Shown here: piece by piece, positions 36,673 to 45,786 of the stretch
Numbering within the stretch: position 1 is the first letter of the stretch
Layout of the letters: the number at the start of each line of letters is the position of its first letter
DNA from: Saturnia japonica
Lineage: Eukaryota; Arthropoda; Insecta; Lepidoptera; Saturniidae
Assembly (NCBI GenBank): GCA_033032175.1
Contig: CM065318.1
Span: 806,001-870,000 of the forward strand
Direction of reading: 5' to 3'
DNA: 64,000 nucleotides
Position numbers and translations under genes: made by a program
The notes under the pieces: generated by a model
The model's database searches: none
The model's input: the letters and a program-made list of their open reading frames with translations, nothing else
What the model was told of the DNA's origin: nothing

Positions 36673-36724
36673 TTTGTGTATCTTGTTAAGTTTGTGTTGT
36701 TTTTATTATTGTTCTGTTTTAATA

Positions 36725-37860
36725 ATGCCTAACGCGTACGTTTATAGTGCTCGTGAATACGGTAACACGTTAATGTGCCTTGGAGAAGCTCGCGGGAATG
36801 CTTCGCGTGCATTACGAATTTACCGAGAGAGATTCCCGACAGCTGGACATCCGACTGACTCTCGCCTGATAACAGCAGCTATTCAGCGAGTGTTGGAAAA
36901 TCGGCCCACTGCCCCAGTAGCGACAAGAGGTGGAAGTCAAGTGGCTATTCAGTTCGAGGAGAGCATTTTTGATGTCGTTCGCTGAAATCCGAACTTAGTT
37001 AAACGAGGTATTGCTAAATTGTTAAGGCTTCGAGATTTAACAAGTGTGTTATACTGAACAGTTTCCAAGGTGTTAAAGCGTAAACGAATGTGCCCATAAA
37101 AAGTGCACAAAGTGCAAGCTTGGTATCCGGTGAGAACGATCACTGGCGAGTTTTTTACCATTGGATAAGACCCGCAACAACGTGTGCCTGGTTTCATTGA
37201 ACACGTGATCTGGACGGACGAGTAGACATTTACAGGAAACGGGCTGTGGAACCGAAGAAATACACACGTTTATTCCGAGGTGAACCCGCACGCTGTTCTA
37301 CAAACCAGGCACCAAACCCGATGGTCGGTTAACGTATGGGCAGGTTTATTTAAGGATCGCACACTAGAACCAATGATTCTGCTTGCCGGACTTGACTTGA
37401 CGGACAGCGATATTTAAACCTCATAAATGAACAGTCGGAGGACATTTTAGACGATTTATCATTAGCTGAATATCGACGAAAATGGTTTCAGCATGATGGT
37501 GCACCCCCACATCCTCAGATTCGTCCGTGAGCGCCTCACTGAGCTATTTGATGATCGCGGGATCGGCAGACTAGGACCATACTCTTGGCCACCTCTGTCA
37601 CCCGATCTGACCCCGTTAGTCTTCTTTCTGTAGGGGTATGTGAGAGAATGTGCTTTTAATCGTAAGTGTGTTAGTGCCAACGAAATGCACCAAAGGACCG
37701 TGGATGTTTTCGACAAACAACGTGCGGACTGGGTCGAGGACTCCACGATGATGCCTGCATGAGGATACGCAACGCCGAGCTCAAATCTGCCTCGAAATGA
37801 ATGGGGCACAATTTGAGCCGCATCTCATAAGACCACGGAAGCTTTAGATCGGTAAGCTGT
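36725..37860 (+). pseudogene. degraded DDE transposase with DUF4817-type helix-turn-helix (Tc1/mariner-like)
   Basis: The ATG at 36725 opens MPNAYVYSAREYGNTLMCLG ... ASRALRIYRERFP.AGHPTDSR, the pattern of the DUF4817 DNA-binding domain that heads many insect Tc1/mariner-like transposases. Downstream, with stops and frameshifts, are VIWTDE, YSEVNPHAVLQTRHQTRWSV, and WPPLSPDLTPLVFFL (third acidic position degraded: V where D or E is usual). Terminal repeats not identified. Dead. Confidence 0.65.
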
Positions 37861-38436
37861 TTCATACCTACATTTTTTATAAATAACTTAGTACTGAACT
37901 GATATGAATAGGTACATAACTGAATACATCAGAATAATAAACATTCTTACACGATGGATTAAAAAATATGGCTCAATGCTTGTTAAAATTTTATTTAAGT
38001 ATTTTTTTCATTCGCGGGGAATCGAACCCGTTACTTTTTTAATTCAACCGGAGAATTCGAATGAAAGTGGCCAGGTAGACACTAGCACAGTGGCAAAGTA
38101 GATAAGTTAGGTATTTAGACAATATTGTAAATAAGTATTTGTGCGATCGCCAGCTGCGGGCCGCGCGAGAATGGCACCGCGCCGCGCTCGCGCTGGACTG
38201 GCGCCGCGACGCGCCGCGCCTGCGCGTTATTTGACCTGAGCAAAGCTAGAAGGAAGAAATTTTAATTTTTAACAAAGTAATTTGTTTCACATAATATTCA
38301 AATATTTTTAGTAGGTACTCGTATTTTAATAAAACGTAAATGATTATAACTTTTTTATTTTAACAGTTTCGATTGAGTTTTGGGGTGACACCTATACAAT
38401 CCGTCCCGGGTGCCACCTGTGCTAGCTACACCACTG
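37861..38436. other. right end of the hAT element, non-coding, with a GC-rich island
   Basis: AT-rich except 38143-38226, which is almost all G and C with repeated cgccgcg units and is probably the subterminal region of the hAT. A minus-strand B-box-like ggttcgattcc occurs at 38018-38028, but no matching A box or tRNA fold is seen. Ends at the hAT terminal repeat. Confidence 0.5.
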
Positions 38437-38525
38437 GTTGATAATGAAGAATTAAAGGTGTTCGTGGAAGCGGATCCATCGCAAACTACGGCAGAGTCAG
38501 TGGCAGGTTTCGGTGTGAGCCAGCA

Positions 38526-39605
38526 TAATAAGTATAGGTACTGAGTTATACCCCTAAGTGTAATAAATACCACGTTTCAATACTATGATTGCTATTTATA
38601 TTATACTATATATTTATAGTTACTATTTATCAATATTGTTGTGATGTATGTCAAAATATCCTATCCTATGCTATACGTGAGAAGAAAACTTACACGGAAG
38701 GCTGTGATATTTGACATGGTTAAAGTTTATATGGAGAAGGAGTGCAGAAAGCTAAAATTTATCTATAATATCTGTTACTAATATATTAAATTAAATAAAT
38801 TAATACTGCGAATCCTAACACGACCAGTGCCATTGAACTTAGACCTCCCAAAATATTGACAGTCACTCAATGAAAAGTGACAGCAAGTGATATAATATTA
38901 ATAATACTAGCGGTCGCCCAATGATCGAAATTCGACCAGCAACTTTTTAAACATAGACTATTTTCTTTTGACATTTGCAGTATGAAGCTAAACAATTAAT
39001 CGTGCCACAGTTTGCATGCAAAATTAGATTGTATGGTGGAAACGATAATCATGGATGTGAAATCAATATATCAATTATGAAAGATAATAGATATTATAGG
39101 TACTAAAAATATGTACTGCTTTGTGCGCTCGCGTCAACAACGGTCCGGTGCATTTCCCAAAGGGAATGATACAACGTACACTGGCACAAAAGCAGTTCTA
39201 ACTCCGTTCTCAGGAATACTTAAGAAAAAAGGGAACTACCGGACTAACATACGGCATTTATTTTGAGATACATAAGTCACTTAGAAAGATAGATTACAGG
39301 TTCAAATATGAACGTTTATCCTTTCAAAATTACAAAGGGTACTGCAACCTTAGGCCCAATGAAAAAGGAATTTGTTGCAAAACGATACAAAGTGAGTCTC
39401 CTCATATATGGTGGTTCGCTGACGTGGGAATGTCCAGAAATCAAACTTTCGCCGCCCATAGGAAGCGTTCCGGGTACATGACCCTGAATAAGTTTTGCTA
39501 TCTGATGAAAAATTACATGATAATATATTTTCTTCACATGGACATTCTATAATTGTATATCCTCAAAAAAGTGTTAAATAAAGTAAGAATCAACGAACAC
39601 CCATC
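38526..39605. repeat. AT-rich DNA with a family E repeat (about 39000-39200)
   Basis: After the mariner fragment nothing coding is recognised. The part at 39120-39175 (gtgcgctcgcgtcaac, ccggtgcatttccc) resembles 54125-54195 and, reversed, 11110-11150. At about 38910 the phrase tagcggtcgcccaatgatcg is a common insect repeat end. Reading frames at 39316-39803 show no domain. Confidence 0.4.
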
Positions 39606-39723
39606 ATTTATAAATAATGCATCATACGAAAATATGTAGCTACCTACCATTTTGAAATTACATTTGACATTGAATGTTTTATTACTGAATAAAAACAACA
39701 TTAGTTTGGACGATAAAATTGTA

Positions 39724-41009
39724 CTACCCGTGCGCAATAAGTTGAGACCTGGGGGCGGTGACGCCACAGACGCATGGTTGTACTGTGCACAAAAAAATAT
39801 CACAACTAGTTTCCACCCGCGACTTCATCTCTGCTATTTTTTTTAATGTAGCGAGTGTTGTACTCGGAACAACGCCACCTTATATTTATTATACTTGAGC
39901 TATTACAAGCGTGCGAACTGAGTCATAAATATTTTTTCTTTTTTTGGTTTTCAAAAAAGTTCAACACTTTTAACTAATTTGCACAAATTAAGAAAAACTT
40001 GTACTCAAAAAATCATATTGGCAGCATACCACGGATATGTTGTATGTTGTTGGCCTAATACTATGGGGAAACTCTGCAGATATTCAGAGAGCCTTCATAG
40101 CACAGAAAAAATGTCTTAGTGCAGTTGGTGGTATACCCTCATGGGAGTCATGCCGGCCCTTGTTTAAAAACCTACGTATACTGACTTCGCCCTGCAGGTT
40201 TATACTGGAAGAAGCTAAATTTGTTAAGAAACACCCGAAGATGTTCAAAACAGCTAGGGACATATTTCCCAGAAATACCAGGAATACTAACAGAATTGTC
40301 TTAGAACCTAGAGCACCAAAAACGGCATTATACAATAAGAGTTGTTATACTATGTGTGGACGTATATATAATGCCGTCCCTTACGATATTAGGAAACTGC
40401 CAGAACATTAAAATTGTGGCTACTAGAAAAATCATATTATTCTGTATCAGACTTAATTAATAATAAGGCAGAATATTGTACATATAGATATATATATATA
40501 TATATATATATAGCTCTTCTAAGTGGGTGTAATATGTAAAAGTTTAATAATTTAATATGTTTAATTTAAAGTATATTTTATGAGAATCGATTTAATTAAT
40601 GTAATATGTTGCATGTCGCGCAATGTGACTAAATGTACCCGGACTCATATAATTATAGACCAAAAACCGAAATGTAACCTGCATTTATGACAAATACATT
40701 ATTATTATTATTATAACACGAGATTTCTCTTTCCACTGTGTAAAGTTTTACCCTTCCCTATAACAATAAACTTAAAACAAAAATAACAATAAAATATAGC
40801 AGTAACTCTAATAACTATTAACGAAACAGTATCAAATAAGATTACAAAATTGAAGCATGTCGTCATTGCGTGATGTAAGCCAGTACGAGACTAAGATGTA
40901 AAAAAAATGGCATTTCCTACAGTACAACACAGCAGCTTGAGGGGAAGTTACAGGGTAGAGGGAGGAGGGTTGCATTCCAGGCGAGTCTCAACTTATCGCG
41001 CACGGGTAG
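39724..41009. mobile_element. TA-flanked DNA transposon with 25-bp terminal inverted repeats, non-autonomous
   Basis: TA lies at both sides (39722-39723, 41010-41011). Termini: ctacccgtgcgcaataagtt... on the left and ctacccgtgcgcgataagtt... reverse-complemented on the right, 24 of 25 matching. 1,286 bp in length. No transposase: its interior is AT-rich filler plus a LINE fragment at 40024-40690. The family is not named. Confidence 0.75.
40024..40720 (+). mobile_element. LINE ORF2 C-terminal fragment and 3' end, nested
   Basis: 40024-40411 encodes VVGLILWGNSADIQRAFIAQ ... SWESCRPLFKNL ... FVKKHPKMFK, the C-terminal tail of a Jockey-like reverse transcriptase. It ends with RIYNAVPYDIRKLPEH, followed by 3' sequence to an attattatt tail (about 40698-40712). 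It holds a pure (at)n run at 40488-40512. Heavily 5'-truncated. Confidence 0.75.
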
Positions 41010-41085
41010 TATAATCATTATAGATAACGAAATAATTTATGTAAATAATATTAGAGATTTCGTAAACGATTCACTTAGACTGTTA

Positions 41086-42250
41086 AAAGAAGTGGTCCAA
41101 TAGATTGAGAAAATTTTGCTTATGCAGTTTTGGAAATAAGTAGGAAAATATAAATATTAAAATACTTAACATATTGTACATTGAAGAATCCAAAAAAAAG
41201 TACATAAATGAACTCCAACTGGAAGATTTGAACGAATACTCTATACATTAATAAGGTATTCTACATCAAATATTACAAAGAGTACATCTATACAACTAAT
41301 AAAATTGAAGTGTCTGTTTGTAATGTCAAAATAATCGTTTTTTAATGGTTTTTTTTTTACTAAATGCATATGAAAGTATATACGATACATAAAACAAAAA
41401 AGAAAACAATTTTTAAAAGGAGACGGTTACTCTTTATTACATACATGGGCCAGGGTTAAAAAGAGATGTAAAAATATGAAAACCGTGTAAATTAATACCT
41501 AATGCAATATTAAACAGTCACTGAAAATTAAGCGGATTTTTTGCAAACTAAAAGCAGAGGTTTAGGATATTTCGTAAAAGCGAAGTCATGTAATAAATTT
41601 CAATTACTAACATTAAATGCTAAATTAAACTAAAATTAATGCAATATTAAACTAGCATTAATATTAAAAAAGGGTTACGTTTATTATCTTTTAAAGTTAT
41701 TAGTTTACTTATTTTGTTGATTGTGAATTTTAATGATATTAATTAATTAAAAACAATTTTATTAAAAACAAAAATATTCGATTTTATAAACCATATTTCA
41801 ACTAATTAGTTTCTGGGCCCAGAAATATCCGTCTCCATTTTGTCTGTATGTCTGTCTGTTTGTTCCCGGTAATCTCCGAAACGGTTGGATTGATTTTGAC
41901 GGAACTTTCACTGGTAGATAGCAAATTTTATAGGGAGTAACTTAGGCTACTTTTATTTTAGAAGAAGAATTAGGGTTCAGCACAAATAAAAAAACCTGGT
42001 CATGGTAAATCAATTTGGGTGCTTAAATGGCTTACGCTGAGTAAATCATAGAAAATATAGCAAATTAATGTACAAAATATTGTAGATATTAAAAAGACCT
42101 ACAAAAAAGTCAGCGAGAGTATAAATCTATCTTTTAAGGAACACCAACAATAATCATTTTTGTCTTTAAAATAGCCTGGAGCGGGGGAGCAAAATTCGCG
42201 CGGCCTTCTACAAGTCCACGCGAGCAAAGTTGCGGGCACAGCTAGTTGAA
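41086..42250 (-). repeat. family C repeat, copy 2 (about 41295-42250), reversed
   Basis: Opposite orientation to 12774-14625. The right end is ggcacagctagt at 42233-42244. The left part (41295-41390: aaaattgaagtgtctgtttg, then aaatgcatatgaaagtatat) supplies the undisturbed target of the DD41D transposon. About 400 bases in the middle (41400-41810) have no counterpart in copy 1. Non-coding. Confidence 0.55.
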
Positions 42251-43520
42251 AAATAAAAGACAGTCATAGAGACTGCCGAAAGAAGTGAATTCTTAAAACT
42301 TTGGAATAACTGTATTTACCTTATAAATGCTCTGTAGGTATTTTGTTAATTTACCCCTAGTTTCCTTACGAGGTTTCTATAGAGATAAATAATATAGTTC
42401 TATTTAATGTGCGTATTCCTTTACTCCGTTAAAGTAGTACATTAATAATCGCGGAGGGACGACGACTGAAGCCCGTGTGGGCTCTCAACCACGATATATC
42501 GTTTTGCTAAGTTTGCAATATTTACCGGAGCGCACACGCTGATACAGTGTATATTTTTTAAATAATATTTATAGTATGAATACTTAATCAAAATTTTATC
42601 ATTTGTATTTAAAATTATTAACATTAATCTTGTTTTTCACATCTATTGTCACTTCGAGCAATAATTAACATATCAGTTGAGTAGTCGACGCTTGCGATAT
42701 GCTGTCACGCTCTGTGATAACGAAATAATGTTGTGTTTCACTCAAACTTTGGCTCTCTGTTACGAATGCGATCGCACAAGAATGATTTTATGAGTCCTTT
42801 CATTTTCAACGTACAATGCTCGTTTGCAAGACAAGTAACTTTGGAACTTCCAAGTAAAAAGGTAATATATAATTTAACAATCAATCCAACACGTCACACT
42901 TACAGCTACAGATATAATAACTGAAATACTGTTACATGTCGGTGACCGAGGTGACGTGAGGTGACGTGAGATGACGCGAACACGTAAGATTTACCTCATA
43001 CAAAAACCACACAACATGCATAATGAAGTTTTCACGTTAAAAATTTATTAGGACCCATTGAGCCTTTATTAGAAATGTATAAAATCTTATTATATTAAGT
43101 GAGCAATTCTTGTATATAAAATATGTATTAAAAACCCCGTCGAATTCGAAAAGGGTAATATACCTATATATCTATATATATTTATATTTATATATTGGCA
43201 CCTACCCCGATGACATTAATAACAAAAAAAATATCAAAATTTTATTTATTATGAAAATAAAAATGTTATTACGATTTAAAATTAAACTATTTAGTTTTAG
43301 TTTCCCTAAAATTTAGAAAATTTTTGAAACGTGATAACACCATCGCCGTCACTGGCGCGGGGCAGCGGTACGTTTGATCGTATTGCAGTAACCCTGCGCT
43401 GCGCGCGCCGCCTGTATTACCATGTAAGTTTCCTCATTTAACTAATTTTTTTTTACATCTTTTTAGGGATTAGATAAAATATACAGAATATAATCTCGAT
43501 ACCTAATAACACCCTCACGG
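42251..43520. other. AT-rich DNA, no gene recognised
   Basis: Short reading frames only. A gaggtgacgtgaggtgacgt mini-repeat lies at 42948-42975, an AT-rich stretch at 43150-43195, and a GC-rich stretch (gcgctgcgcgcgccgcc) near 43395-43412. No domain or known element is visible. Confidence 0.4.
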
Positions 43521-44136
43521 ATCCGAAGGGGGTTTTAATACATATTGTATTTATGTAATTGGTTTCTTGGAAACGGCTCCAACGGTTTCGATGAAACTTT
43601 CTATTTAGATAATGTTTTACATTCCAAGTATACCTAAATAGGTAATTTTATTTGGTAAGAAACCGAGCAATGCTCGGTCGCCCAGATGATTTGTAATACA
43701 TCATAATAAATTAGTATGTCGAGTATTTTAGTATCGTTAAATTAGCAAAAACAATGAAAGGTATAATTACTAAAGAAAATGTAAAGAAGACAATTTTTAA
43801 CAAAAAAGAAAAATTACTTAAATTATTTTGAAGAGTTCCCTTTTGCATTTTCGAAGCTGAAAGTCTAATGCCAATGAAATTAAATTTTTGTCCCATTCTG
43901 AGGTATCCCCTATCTTCTATACAAATAATAAAATTGAAGTGTCTGTTTGTAATGTCAAAATAACAGGTTTTTACTAAATGCATATGAAAGTATATACGAT
44001 ATCTATAACAATCTCAATTTATGCTTTTAGGAAGAAATAAAAGGGTTTCACGTTTTTGAAAAATTAATTTGCAAAGTGATACAATAAGGGATGATTTACA
44101 ATACCATACAAATAGAGTAATAAATCCATCTATGGG
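43521..44136. repeat. interspersed repeat fragments (family C end and others)
   Basis: 43540-43690 has aacggctccaacggtttcgatgaaac-type wording and a hairpin ACCGAGC-aat-GCTCGGT (about 43663-43679). 43840-43925 resembles 54640-54725 (accaatgaaattaaa-type phrase, gaggtatccc). 43920-44005 repeats the distal end of family C, with a second intact DD41D target site. Confidence 0.5.
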
Positions 44137-44490
44137 TTTCTTTTGGTTAATCGTGTTCAGAGATCAGTCGGTGTATATGCAATAATATAGCGGGGTGGTA
44201 GGGATCGCGACCACCATTCATAAAATAATAAACCAATTTATAATTTTCTTTTGGTATGTCGTGTTCCGAGATCATTCATTTATGTACAGTGTTATAAAGG
44301 GGTGTTAGGGATCGCGGCCACCATACACATAGTGATAAACACAAGTATGATTTTCTTTTGGGTTGTCGTGTTCCGAGATCAATCGGTATATATGCAGTAA
44401 TATAGCGGCGTGGTAGAGATCACGACCACCATACACATAGTGATAAACACATGTGTGATTTCCTTTTGGTATGTCGGTCGGTGTATTTCT
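44137..44490. repeat. tandem repeat, about 107-bp unit, 3.3 copies
   Basis: Units start ttcttttgg at about 44137, 44244, 44351 and 44459. Each includes gtcgtgttccgagatca (variable) and tagcgg-ggtggtagggatcgcgaccaccat. The last phrase is an inverted repeat (GTGGT...ACCAC) kept in units 1 and 3. A single related unit is at 22330-22400. Units differ at many positions, so the array is not new. Confidence 0.7.
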
Positions 44491-45680
44491 ATACTATCTA
44501 TACTAATATAATAAAGCGGAAGAGTTTTTTTTTTATTTGTTTGCTTAAACACGTTAATCTTTGGAACTACCCCCGTCGGATTCTAAAAAATATTTCTGTA
44601 TATGATAGCTAGACTCACGAAGAATAGTACAGGCTATCTAACATTAAGCTACAACTCTCAGCCATCCTTAAATATTGATTTTTCTTAAGTCGGAGGTGGA
44701 AGCCCTTCCAAGCTGCTTTATCCACTTGCGCTATCGTAATGGTTAATAATACGTAAATACAATTTGCTACAAAAATACTGATCCTTAATATATATAAAAA
44801 AAGTTCGCGATAGCATATGACTATCTCCTATATATAAGCCTCAAAAAGCTATTTTGTAACAAACATATTTTAAAATTAAAAAGTGATTTACGATCATTAT
44901 TTTTAGGCATGGTATATTAATTCTTACGAATAAAAGTTTCTTAGTCATTGTTGGCGCGTGTTAATTATAAGGCATTAAATATTTCCCGCTAAACCTACCA
45001 CCTCATAACCACCCCCCACCCCTACTCCCCGCTCGCAAACAGTCCGTCTCGGAACGCAAGCGTATCGCCACGCGGACAATGCCGCACGCTTTATAGAGTG
45101 ATATAGTCAACTTTGTACAACCGCCGTTAAAAATATAGCTTGGAAGGCCTTCGCCGCGAGTGACATGTAATTTAGTTTTTGAAGAAGAGCTATCGTCGAG
45201 TTATATTACACACGCTACGAGTCACCAATATTAACGCAGTGAGTTCCATATTTTACCCGCATCCCGCACCTGATATTTAAGGCCTCTTTCTAGCTACACC
45301 AGTCATAAAGAAAATTTTATAAAGTTAAGTTTTGCTCATTATAGTATGTTATTTTGACATATAGTTTAAGAGATAATAAAAAATTCATATAATTTGTTCT
45401 TGCGACAAGAACAATAATTTTGATAGACTACACAGGTGCGTTAGCGTTGCGGTGTTTATTATTGTGTTTTATGGAAATTATATAAACTTTAGCGAGTGGA
45501 TTCTTCTTTCATAAAAACACTAACCCACGGAGACTGGCTGACGTTTAATATTAAATCTATTTAGAATGTTCGTTATGGTACATTGATAAATTATTATCAA
45601 TTGTAAAAGTAAATCTAGTAATACGTGATAACTACATAATGTTCGTAATATCTTTTACGATTGATTTATGTGTTATCGAA
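44491..45680. other. intergenic DNA upstream of EcKL-3, repeats but no gene
   Basis: Starts with ctatactaatataataaagcgg, an insect repeat end. There is a mixed GC-rich part around 44995-45290. From about 45520 the sequence resembles that upstream of EcKL-2 (gagactggctgacgtt against gagactgaccgacatt near 12575), and from 45586 the promoter-proximal similarity begins. Confidence 0.4.
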
Positions 45681-45786
45681 AAAAAATATAAAAGGTAACA
45701 GATATAAGGTACAAATCAATTTATAACTAAGCATTGCTGTATAAATACCTGTGGGGATATTTTGAATCGTTATATCAGTTTGAACA
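45681..45786 (+). promoter_or_regulatory. conserved proximal promoter of EcKL-3
   Basis: Matches 14741-14847 upstream of EcKL-2. TATA-like tataaaa at 45687-45693, tataaata at 45740-45747, TCAGT at 45775-45779, then tttgaacaATG. The paralogues thus probably share promoter control. Start site not determined. Confidence 0.45.

Larger units (their letters stand above)
31458..36690 (-). mobile_element. BEL/Pao LTR retrotransposon, 5' end missing
   Basis: Minus-strand gag-protease-RT-RNase H-integrase in BEL/Pao order. One LTR is seen at the 3' side (31458-31638). The 5' LTR and the gag start are absent: coding similarity stops at about 36690, where unrelated sequence with a DDE transposon begins. 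It inserted next to, or in, family G. Host of no other insert. Confidence 0.88.
26548..38436 (+). mobile_element. hAT-superfamily transposon carrying several nested insertions (11.9 kb)
   Basis: An exact 8-bp target duplication GTTGATAA flanks it (26540-26547 and 38437-38444), the hAT size. Terminal repeats: CAGTGGCGTAGCTA on the left and CAGTGGTGTAGCTA reverse-complemented on the right (13 of 14). GC-rich subterminal stretches lie near each end (26567-26597 and 38143-38226). Inside are a decayed hAT transposase (27841-30703), a hairpin-rich insert, a 754-bp repeat, BEL/Pao, and a DDE transposon. Most of the original right half of the hAT is lost or replaced. Confidence 0.9.
26357..38525 (+). 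pseudogene. mariner transposase remnant, split in two by a hAT element
   Basis: The left part is 26357-26547: an ATG and a helix-turn-helix-like reading (VRFWVQPFRSWNFDLQNKP, with frameshifts). The right part is 38437-38525 (VDNEELKVFVEADPSQTT ... GFGVSQ). Removing 26548-38436 and one TSD copy rejoins the frame across VDN. The fragment is the N-terminal, DNA-binding part only; the catalytic domain is absent beyond about 38525. It is the oldest layer of the nest. Confidence 0.8.
39606..41085. repeat. family B repeat, copy 2, split by a 1.29-kb transposon
   Basis: The left half 39606-39721 and right half 41012-41085 align with the continuous copy at 11870-12055. Comparing the two copies locates the insertion of 39724-41009 at a TA. 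Non-coding. Confidence 0.5.

Noticed and set aside
38018..38028. B-box-like ggttcgattcc on the minus strand as a tRNA gene or SINE
   Set aside because: No cloverleaf, no A box at the right distance, and no tail.
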